This document shows positions 1-5,695 of a DNA stretch of 5,695 nt, in pieces. The notes beneath the pieces are model-generated. The model made no database searches. It was not told where the DNA came from and saw only the letters and a program-made list of their open reading frames with translations. A program made the position numbers and the translations under genes. The stretch spans positions 1 to 5,695 of the forward strand of contig JAHELH010000172.1 of the NCBI GenBank assembly GCA_024644285.1, written 5' to 3'. Positions within the stretch are counted from its first letter, which is position 1. Every line of letters starts with the position of its first letter. This DNA is from Paracoccaceae bacterium (lineage in GTDB: Bacteria; Pseudomonadota; Alphaproteobacteria; Rhodobacterales; Rhodobacteraceae).

Positions 1-424
<424 letters not shown>

Positions 425-467
425 AACACTGCCCCAGCCTGATTTTTTTTGCGAACCTGCCGAGAAG

Positions 468-476
468 TTATCCACA
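468..476 (+). promoter_or_regulatory. Perfect match to the DnaA-box 9-mer
   Basis: The sequence TTATCCACA is identical to the strong E. coli DnaA-box consensus. It lies 44 bases upstream of the lipoprotein start. I see only one copy, so it is not an origin by itself. It could be a DnaA-regulated promoter element or a titration site, or chance. On the minus strand the same bases form TGTGGATAA, which could instead serve as a weak extended -10 element (GATAAC) for the lipoprotein gene. Confidence 0.35.
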
Positions 477-573
477 AGTCAACGAAACGCTTCCGGGTGG
501 CACCGCGACTGATGCAGGAATGTCTCTCCTGACCTTTGCCAATAGCGACTTGAAATAGCATGATTTCGTAGCA

Positions 574-641
574 GTGCATAGCGTCGTGCATAGATATGGT
601 ATCGACGTCAAAATGCGCCTCGGCTGCATTGACTTCTGCAT
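574..641. repeat. Two pairs of TGCAT repeats, each with a 12-bp period
   Basis: GTGCATAG occurs at 574-581 and 586-593, and CTGCATT at 624-630 and 636-642. Within each pair the copies are exactly 12 bp apart, and the pairs start 50 bp apart. Paired direct repeats at near-helical spacing in a non-coding stretch could be protein-binding sites. No protein is identified and chance is possible. Confidence 0.35.
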
Positions 642-753
642 TTGGAATCCTGGGTTTCCTGCGCGGACGATGCCGTACAAATCGGCACTCGCATCACTGT
701 CGTGCGTCGCCGCGTTGGGACGGTCTGCCAAGCGGCCGCCGCGGACCCGCCCT

Positions 754-1221
754 TTACGGCTGCTCGTCCTGCATCGGCTCCCCGAACCGTTCCAGCATCC
801 GCTCGATGATCTGGTCGCGGGTCTGGCGGTAGGCGGCGAGCTTGGCTTCGCGGGTCCGGCCAAGGCCGGACGGGTCGAGCACCTGCCAGTACTCCACGGT
901 CAGGTGGTAGAAGCGCGTCAGTTCCAGCGCCTGGCGCTGGCTGGCCGGCGACAGGGCGACGACGAGGTCGAAGCCGCCCAGGTCGTCGCCCCATTCCTGC
1001 ATCTCGTCGAAGGACCGCGAGCGGTGGCGTGACAGATGCACGCCGATCTCGTCGCAGACCGCGATGGCGAAGCCGTCGATCTCGAGATCGCTGTGCACGC
1101 CGGCCGACTGCACATAGGCCGCCTGGCCGTAGAACTTCTTCATCAGCCCTTCGGCCATCGGCGAGCGGATGGCGTTGTGGTCGCAGCAGAACAGCACGGA
1201 CGAGGGAAAGTCCCGGTGCAA
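754..1221 (-). CDS. Low-molecular-weight protein tyrosine phosphatase / ArsC-like protein
   Basis: This is a 155-residue cytoplasmic protein of the low-molecular-weight phosphatase fold, a group that includes tyrosine phosphatases and thioredoxin-linked arsenate reductases. The phosphate-binding loop CX5RS is intact near the N-terminus: Cys13 (expected nucleophile), Asp-His-Asn-Ala-Ile, Arg19, Ser20, followed by PMAEG. The candidate general acid is Asp116 in VLDPSG. The usual loop is Cys-Thr-Gly-Asn-x-Cys-Arg; here Asp-His replaces Thr-Gly and the second Cys is absent, a variant I associate with Rhodobacteraceae homologues of unknown substrate. The start is TTG at 1221-1219. It is the only reasonable start, because an in-frame TGA lies two codons upstream and the next GTG (codon 9) would leave only four residues before the catalytic loop. 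GGGG sits 10 bases upstream. It follows the UPF0262 gene by 3 bp and is probably co-transcribed with it. Substrate unknown; arsenate reduction should not be assumed. Confidence 0.9.
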   Translation of the reverse strand: MHRDFPSSVLFCCDHNAIRSPMAEGLMKKFYGQAAYVQSAGVHSDLEIDGFAIAVCDEIGVHLSRHRSRSFDEMQEWGDDLGGFDLVVALSPASQRQALELTRFYHLTVEYWQVLDPSGLGRTREAKLAAYRQTRDQIIERMLERFGEPMQDEQP

Positions 1222-1224
1222 TTG

Positions 1225-1704
1225 TCAGCCGCCCCAGTGCAGGACGCAGATCAAAGTGAACAGCCGGCGCGCAGTGTCGCGGTCGACCTCGGCCTTGCCG
1301 TCCAGCCGCTCCTGCACGATGCGCGCGCCCTCGTCGTGGATGCCGCGGCGGGCCATGTCGATGGTCTCGATCTGGCTGGGGGGCAGTTTCTTGACGGCGT
1401 CGAAATAGCTTTCGCAGATGTGGAAGTAGTCCTTCACCACCTGCCGGAACGGCCCCAGCGACAGGCGGAACTCGGCGACCTCGGCCTCGGCCTCGGTGCG
1501 GATGTCGAAGACCAGCCGCTTGTCGCGGATCGCCAGGTTCAGCCGGTAGGGCCCGTCCGGCGCGGCGCGGTCGCCGCGGGGCGGCAGGGCGAAGCTGTTG
1601 GCCTCCAACAGGTCGAAGATCGCGACCTTGCGCTCCTGCTCGATCTCGGGCGTGGGCGGCGGCAGGGTGCTGTCGTCGATGGCGATGTCGATCAGCCGGG
1701 TCAT
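1225..1704 (-). CDS. UPF0262 family protein
   Basis: This 159-residue protein matches UPF0262, a family of unknown function conserved in alphaproteobacteria. Recognisable blocks in order are PPPTPEIEQERKVAIFDLLE (about 15-34), NSFALP (36-41), YRLNLAIRDKRLVFDI (53-68), the strongly conserved FRQVVKDYFHICESYFDAVK (86-105), PPSQIETIDMARRGIHDEGA (108-127) and a C-terminal TARRLFTLICVLHWG. There is no signal peptide or membrane segment, so it should be cytoplasmic. Its ATG (1704-1702) overlaps the hisD stop as ATGA, pointing to translational coupling, and a G-rich AGGGCGG lies just upstream. Full length for the family. It sits between hisD and the phosphatase gene, but the link to histidine synthesis is context only. 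Confidence 0.93.
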   Translation of the reverse strand: MTRLIDIAIDDSTLPPPTPEIEQERKVAIFDLLEANSFALPPRGDRAAPDGPYRLNLAIRDKRLVFDIRTEAEAEVAEFRLSLGPFRQVVKDYFHICESYFDAVKKLPPSQIETIDMARRGIHDEGARIVQERLDGKAEVDRDTARRLFTLICVLHWGG

Positions 1705-3014
1705 CCGCCCTGCCCCGCGTTCAACCGGTCGAGCCGCGCCCGCACCGACGCGCCGTGCGCCTGCAGCGATTCCGATTGCGCCAGCGTCTCGGCGGCGGGG
1801 CCGATCGCGCGCAGGGCCTCGGGCGTCATCCGCGCCAGCGTGGTACGCTTGAGGAAGTCCATGACCGAGAGGCCCGAGGAGAACCGCGCCGAGCGCGCCG
1901 TGGGCAACACGTGGTTCGGGCCGCCGACATAATCGCCGATGGCCTCGGGCGTCCACTGACCGAGAAAGATCGCCCCGGCATGGCGGATGTCGCGCGCCAG
2001 CGCGTCCGGGTCCGCGACGCAAAGCTCCAGGTGCTCGGGCGCGATGCGGTCGGACAGGGCGGTGGCCTCCTGCAGCGAGCGCACCGTGATAACCGCGCCG
2101 AAATCGCGCCAGCTGGCCCCGGCGATGGCGCGGCGGTCGAGGGTGGCGAGCCGCGCCTCGACCGCGCGCGCGACGGCGCGGCCAAATTCCGCGTCGTCGG
2201 TGATCAGGATCGCCTGGGCGCTTTCGTCGTGCTCGGCCTGGCTCAGCAGGTCGAGCGCGATCCAGTCGGGGTCGTTGTGGCGGTCGGCGATCACCAGGAT
2301 CTCCGACGGTCCGGCGATCATGTCGATGCCGACACGCCCGAAGACCCGGCGCTTGGCGGCGGCGACATAGGCATTGCCCGGGCCGGTGATCTTGTCGACG
2401 GGACGGATCGTCCTCGTGCCGTAGGCCAGCGCCGCGATGGCCTGGGCGCCGCCGATCCGGTAAATCTCGCTCACGCCCGACAGCCGGGCGGCCAGCAGAA
2501 CCAGCGGGTTGGCCCTGCCTTCCGGCGTCGGCGCGCAGATCGCCAGCCGCTCCACCCCGGCCACCCGCGCCGGGATCGCGTTCATCAGGACCGAGGACGG
2601 ATACGAGGCCAGCCCGCCGGGCACGTAGAGCCCCGCGGCGGAGACCGGCGTCCAGCGCCAGCCCAGCGTCGCGCCGGCGGCGTCGGTCCATTGCGCGTCC
2701 TGCGGCATCTGGCGTTCGTGATAGGCGCGGATGCGCTCCGCGGCCAGTTCCAGCGCGGCGCGCTCGGCCGCCGGCACCTGGTCGCAGGCGGCGGCGATCT
2801 CCGCGTCCGTGAAGGCCAGCGTCTCGGGCGTCAGGTCCAGCCGGTCGAACCGCGCCGTCAGCTCGATCAGCGCCGCGTCGCCGCGCGCCCGCACATCGGC
2901 GATGATCGCCGCCACCGCGTCGTCCACATCCGGGCTGTCCTCGCGCTTCATGGCCAGAAGCGCGGCGAACCCGGTCTCGAAATCCGCATCTTCTGTCCGA
3001 AGCAGGTGTGGCAT
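1701..3014 (-). CDS. hisD: Histidinol dehydrogenase
   Basis: HisD carries out the last two steps of histidine synthesis, oxidising L-histidinol to L-histidinal and then to L-histidine with two NAD+, using a bound zinc. The 437-residue protein is near the usual length (E. coli 434). Family blocks are complete: GLYVPGG (about 128-134), DKITGPGNAYVAAAKR (207-222), GIDMIAGPSEILVIAD (229-244), SQAEHD (258-263), IAPEHLEL (324-331) and GDYVGGPNHVLPT (360-372). By comparison with the E. coli enzyme, zinc ligands are Gln259, His262, Asp361 and His420, and the catalytic pair is Glu327-His328; all are present. I chose ATG at 3014 over the adjacent GTG at 3017, because AAGGAA at 3027-3022 is 7 bases from the ATG but only 4 from the GTG. 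It heads a group with UPF0262 and the phosphatase, and diverges from the cytochrome gene. Soluble cytoplasmic dimer in the known family. Confidence 0.98.
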   Translation of the reverse strand: MPHLLRTEDADFETGFAALLAMKREDSPDVDDAVAAIIADVRARGDAALIELTARFDRLDLTPETLAFTDAEIAAACDQVPAAERAALELAAERIRAYHERQMPQDAQWTDAAGATLGWRWTPVSAAGLYVPGGLASYPSSVLMNAIPARVAGVERLAICAPTPEGRANPLVLLAARLSGVSEIYRIGGAQAIAALAYGTRTIRPVDKITGPGNAYVAAAKRRVFGRVGIDMIAGPSEILVIADRHNDPDWIALDLLSQAEHDESAQAILITDDAEFGRAVARAVEARLATLDRRAIAGASWRDFGAVITVRSLQEATALSDRIAPEHLELCVADPDALARDIRHAGAIFLGQWTPEAIGDYVGGPNHVLPTARSARFSSGLSVMDFLKRTTLARMTPEALRAIGPAAETLAQSESLQAHGASVRARLDRLNAGQGG

Positions 3015-3021
3015 CACGACG

Positions 3022-3027
3022 TTCCTT
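3022..3027 (-). promoter_or_regulatory. Ribosome binding site that decides the hisD start
   Basis: AAGGAA on the minus strand is a strong Shine-Dalgarno match. Its 7-base spacing favours the ATG at 3014-3012 over the GTG directly before it. Hence hisD is called with the N-terminus Met-Pro-His rather than one residue longer. Confidence 0.75.
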
Positions 3028-3092
3028 GATCTTCAGTCCATCTAGTCGGCTTTCCGGCGGATTTGAACCGCAAAGCGGCCCGCAGCCGCCAC

Positions 3093-3113
3093 GGTCCGGC
3101 ACCACTGGTCCGG
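3093..3113 (+). repeat. 7-bp direct repeat abutting the FNR-type site
   Basis: GGTCCGG occurs at 3093-3099 and again at 3107-3113, a period of 14 bp, with the second copy directly touching the FNR-type box at 3114. Between them is ACCACTGGT (3101-3109), itself a small palindrome. Just upstream, 3067-3095 can fold into a nested hairpin (GCGGC/GCCGC inside ACCG/CGGT). This may be a second regulator site in the shared hisD / cytochrome control region, but no protein can be named. Confidence 0.4.
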
Positions 3114-3127
3114 TTGATTCAGGTCAA
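3114..3127 (+). promoter_or_regulatory. FNR/FnrL-type binding site upstream of the cytochrome c gene
   Basis: TTGATTCAGGTCAA matches the CRP/FNR-family inverted repeat TTGAY-N4-RTCAA used by FnrL in Rhodobacteraceae, with all ten defined positions satisfied. It is 86 bases upstream of the cytochrome start. If it acts as a class II site centred about 41.5 bases before transcription starts, the transcript would begin near 3162. The matching -10 position, CATCCT at 3150-3155, is weak, which fits an activator-dependent promoter. The inferred effect is induction of the cytochrome at low oxygen. An effect on the diverging hisD is possible but less likely. Confidence 0.7.
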
Positions 3128-3213
3128 TGCGTCGCCGCGCGGACGGCGACATCCTTCACCCACTGTCGAAGCCGCTCTACGGCCGGCTTGCTCGAGGATG
3201 AAGGGAGACCCAC

Positions 3214-3621
3214 ATGAAAGTCAGGAATTCTGTCGCGACACTGGTGTTGGTAGCCGCGACCGCCGGCCTGGCGGCAAGCGCCAGCGCCCAGCAGGCGGGC
3301 GAGAATGAATACCTACAGGCCTGCGCCGCCTGTCACGGCGAATCCGGCAAGGGCATGGGACCGATCGCGCCGCTGTTGAACATCGATGTGCCATCGCTGA
3401 CGACGCTTGCAAAGAACAACGACGGCGTCTTCCCGATGCTGCAAGTGATCCATATCATCGATGGACGCTCGGGGGTCCGCGGCCATGGCGGCATCATGCC
3501 GATCTGGGGCGACCGCTTCAAATCCGCGATGATCGAGAGTGCCGGCGAGTACGGCGCCGAGCTTTTGGTGCGCGGGCGCATCCTGGCGCTGGCGCAATAT
3601 CTGGAATCGATCCAGGAATAG
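3214..3621 (+). CDS. Exported monohaem cytochrome c
   Basis: This 135-residue protein has a Sec signal peptide: Lys2 and Arg4, a hydrophobic core (about 6-22) and the cleavage motif Ala23-Ser24-Ala25 before Gln26. The mature protein of about 110 residues has one haem attachment motif, Cys37-Ala-Ala-Cys40-His41, in ACAACHGESGKGMGP. A probable distal ligand is Met95 in HGGIMPIWGDRF. It is therefore a small class I cytochrome c, matured in the periplasm, and likely carries electrons in respiration; the partner is not identifiable. AAGGGAGA at 3201-3208 gives a good ribosome binding site, with 6 bases from GGGAG to the ATG. It stands alone on the plus strand between minus-strand genes, diverging from hisD over a 199-bp control region with an FNR-type site and converging on DUF2948. 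Usual gene order for this locus, as I recall it, has DUF2948 next to hisD, so this gene may be an insertion. Confidence 0.93.
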   Translation: MKVRNSVATLVLVAATAGLAASASAQQAGENEYLQACAACHGESGKGMGPIAPLLNIDVPSLTTLAKNNDGVFPMLQVIHIIDGRSGVRGHGGIMPIWGDRFKSAMIESAGEYGAELLVRGRILALAQYLESIQE

Positions 3622-3643
3622 CGCGGAGCGGAAAGCCGCCGCG
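3622..3643. terminator. Hairpin filling the gap between convergent genes
   Basis: The bases between the cytochrome stop and the DUF2948 stop fold into an 8-bp G+C stem: CGCG (3622-3625), a GA bulge, GCGG (3628-3631), loop AAAG, then CCGC and CGCG (3636-3643). Its placement exactly between two converging genes suggests a two-way terminator. No T run follows on either side, so it is not a classic factor-independent terminator; it may work with Rho or protect 3' ends. Confidence 0.5.
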
Positions 3644-3644
3644 G

Positions 3645-4111
3645 TCAGTCGTGGCGCGGCACCTTGCGCGACGGCGCGACATAGGGCCGCGTCACGTCCC
3701 TCAGCGTGACCTCCAGCGCCTCGACCTGCAGCGAGATCGCACCGTCGCCCGCCAGCGTCAGCAGCACGCGGCCGCCGCAGGCCTCGCCGGGTTCGAAGGT
3801 CACCGACAGCAGCGACAGGATCAGGTCGCGGTCGGCGCGGTCGATGCCTTGGCTGCGCACCCGTATCACGTCGTCAAAGGCCAGCACCGACTGCACCCGC
3901 TCGGGCTCGAGGTGCGCCGCGCGGGCCTGGTCGTCCTCCCACCGGAACCGGTTCAAAAGCAGTGCGAAGCGGCGCTGCCGTCGCTGATACGTCATCTCGG
4001 TCACCGGAAACACCGCGTCCTGCACCAGCGCCGAGATCACCGGCAGGTCGTCGGGCTCCAGCGCCTTCAGCCGCAGCGGCGCGTCACGCGCATCCTCGAA
4101 GCGGGCATCGG

Positions 4112-4115
<4 letters not shown>
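3645..4115 (-). CDS. DUF2948 family protein
   Basis: This 156-residue cytoplasmic protein matches DUF2948, a family of unknown function typical of alphaproteobacteria and often found directly after murA. Recognisable stretches are LRLKALEPDDLPVISALVQD (about 14-33), the basic block YQRRQRRFALLLNRFRWE (43-60), RVQSVLAFDDVIRVRSQGID (73-92), LLSVTFEPG (101-109) and the C-terminal LQVEALEVTLRDVTRPY. No signal peptide, membrane segment or metal-binding motif is visible. The ATG (4115-4113) overlaps the murA stop as ATGA, so translation is probably coupled to murA. It is the last gene of this group, its stop lying 23 bp from the end of the convergent cytochrome gene. Full length; function not known. 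Confidence 0.9.
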
Positions 4116-5380
<1,265 letters not shown>

Positions 5381-5387
5381 GCCCGCC

Positions 5388-5534
5388 TCAACCTTCCTTC
5401 TTCGCGTCCGCCGCCTTGCGCGCCCGCGCCTGCGCCTTGCGCCGCGCCAGGTTCGCCCGCAGCGCCGCCTTCAGCCGGTCCTCGCGGCTCTTGCCATCGC
5501 CAGGGCCCGTGCCTTTGCCGGTCTTCGCAACCAT
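5388..5534 (-). CDS. 48-residue basic small protein ahead of murA
   Basis: An ATG at 5534-5532 opens a 48-residue frame ending in TGA at 5390-5388, 7 bp before murA. The product is extremely basic: a Gly/Lys-rich start (MVAKTGKGTG), then SREDRLKAALRANLARRKAQ (16-35) and an Ala/Arg/Lys-rich tail. The part from about 16 to 44 should form an amphipathic or highly charged helix. I recall similar small proteins (REDRLKAALKANLAKRKAQ-like) upstream of murA in other Rhodobacteraceae, which supports a real gene, but no function is known. A weak AGAGAG lies 6 bases before the start. Its last codons contain the murA ribosome binding site, so its translation could affect murA initiation. Nucleic-acid or membrane binding is a guess from charge only. 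Confidence 0.72.
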   Translation of the reverse strand: MVAKTGKGTGPGDGKSREDRLKAALRANLARRKAQARARKAADAKKEG

Positions 5535-5570
5535 GCCGCGCTCTCTAGCGCAGCCGCCGCGACGCGTCCA

Positions 5571-5592
5571 GATTGCGCTTGCACGATTGCGC
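5571..5592. repeat. 8-bp direct repeat in the tRNA / murA divergent region
   Basis: GATTGCGC occurs at 5571-5578 and 5585-5592, a period of 14 bp, between the divergent small-protein/murA group and tRNA-Thr. It overlaps the likely tRNA promoter. It could be an operator or simple coincidence. Confidence 0.35.
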
Positions 5593-5607
5593 CCGAGCGT
5601 CTAATCA
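5579..5607 (+). promoter_or_regulatory. Candidate tRNA-Thr promoter
   Basis: TTGCAC (5579-5584) resembles a -35 element, and 5600-5607 holds TCTAATCA. TCTAAT is a 5/6 match to TATAAT but with a short 15-base spacer, while TAATCA gives 17 bases with a poorer match. Either would start transcription about 5-10 bases before the tRNA. No clear promoter for the divergent murA group was found in the same 86-bp region. Confidence 0.4.
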
Positions 5608-5620
5608 GCCGCCCACCTGT

Positions 5621-5695
<75 letters not shown>

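Larger units (their letters stand above)
425..753. other. Non-coding stretch between the phosphatase and lipoprotein genes
   Basis: No convincing gene lies in these 329 bases. The open frames crossing it on either strand have no family-like protein features, and most overlap real genes on the other strand. It must carry the lipoprotein promoter and the end of the phosphatase transcript. Visible elements are an 8-base T run (443-450), a perfect 9-mer DnaA-box match (468-476), a 5-bp hairpin CAGGA/TCCTG around 514-530, two pairs of TGCAT repeats (575-641), and a 5-bp hairpin TGCCG/CGGCA near 671-687. None of the hairpins is followed by a T run, so I cannot name a factor-independent terminator. 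The part at about 530-660 is visibly less G+C-rich than the flanking genes. Confidence 0.6.

Noticed and set aside
700..753. Factor-independent terminator after the phosphatase gene
   Set aside because: The G+C-rich inverted sequence (GGG..GGTC / GACC..CCC with mismatches) has an internal loop and no following T run.
1755..3029. 424-codon plus-strand open frame opposite hisD, and similar long frames opposite murA (4571-5548) and at 1036-1932
   Set aside because: Typical antisense frames in G+C-rich genes: His/Arg/Gln-rich products, no recognisable domains, and fully opposite conserved genes.
1705..3105. Long minus-strand open frame running into the UPF0262 gene, which would give a 626-residue protein
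   Set aside because: The added N-terminal part is hisD read in another frame: Arg/Gly/Ala-rich with no family features. The UPF0262 start at 1704 is supported by the ATGA overlap and family length.
3040..3115. Intact tRNA on the minus strand around the TTCAAAT loop
   Set aside because: No acceptor partner, D arm or CCA end can be built around it; at most a fragment.
3198..3200. ATG 16 bases before the cytochrome start as an alternative start
   Set aside because: It is out of frame with the cytochrome, which has a good ribosome binding site for the ATG at 3214 and a proper signal peptide from there.
3015..3213. Possible His-rich leader peptide or attenuator ahead of hisD
   Set aside because: No run of histidine codons is present on the minus strand and the hairpins have no T run.

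Overview
The window looks like chromosomal DNA from an alphaproteobacterium, most likely of the Rhodobacterales/Rhodobacteraceae. The reasons are the high G+C content, the DUF2948 and UPF0262 families, the murA / DUF2948 / hisD / UPF0262 / low-molecular-weight phosphatase gene set, and an FNR-type site matching the FnrL pattern. Genus and species cannot be set from the sequence alone.

Layout from right to left, because almost all genes are on the minus strand. A complete tRNA-Thr(GGT) with encoded CCA (5621-5695, plus strand) ends exactly at the window edge. Diverging from it is a tight minus-strand group: a 48-residue very basic small protein (5388-5534), murA (4112-5380) and a DUF2948 protein (3645-4115). 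A single plus-strand gene for an exported monohaem cytochrome c (3214-3621) follows; it converges on the DUF2948 gene across a 23-bp hairpin and diverges from hisD. The next minus-strand group is hisD (1701-3014), a UPF0262 protein (1225-1704) and a low-molecular-weight phosphatase-like protein (754-1221). They are joined by a 4-bp ATGA overlap and a 3-bp gap. A 329-bp stretch without a convincing gene (425-753) separates this group from the 5' part of a lipoprotein gene with a Pro-Thr-Thr repeat (1-424), which runs off the left edge.

Functionally, the two minus-strand groups are housekeeping: the first committed step of peptidoglycan synthesis (MurA), the last two oxidations of histidine synthesis (HisD), and conserved small proteins of unknown role. 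The cytochrome is the odd one out. It is a respiratory-type periplasmic electron carrier, reversed relative to its neighbours, and its upstream region carries a full match to the FNR/FnrL pattern, so it is probably induced at low oxygen.

I see no CRISPR array, insertion sequence, toxin-antitoxin pair or defence system. The parts most worth a second look are the cytochrome gene splitting an otherwise contiguous group, its regulatory region, the non-coding stretch 425-753 (perfect DnaA-box 9-mer, paired TGCAT repeats), the in-frame stop plus TTG junction between the UPF0262 and phosphatase genes, and the small basic protein ahead of murA.
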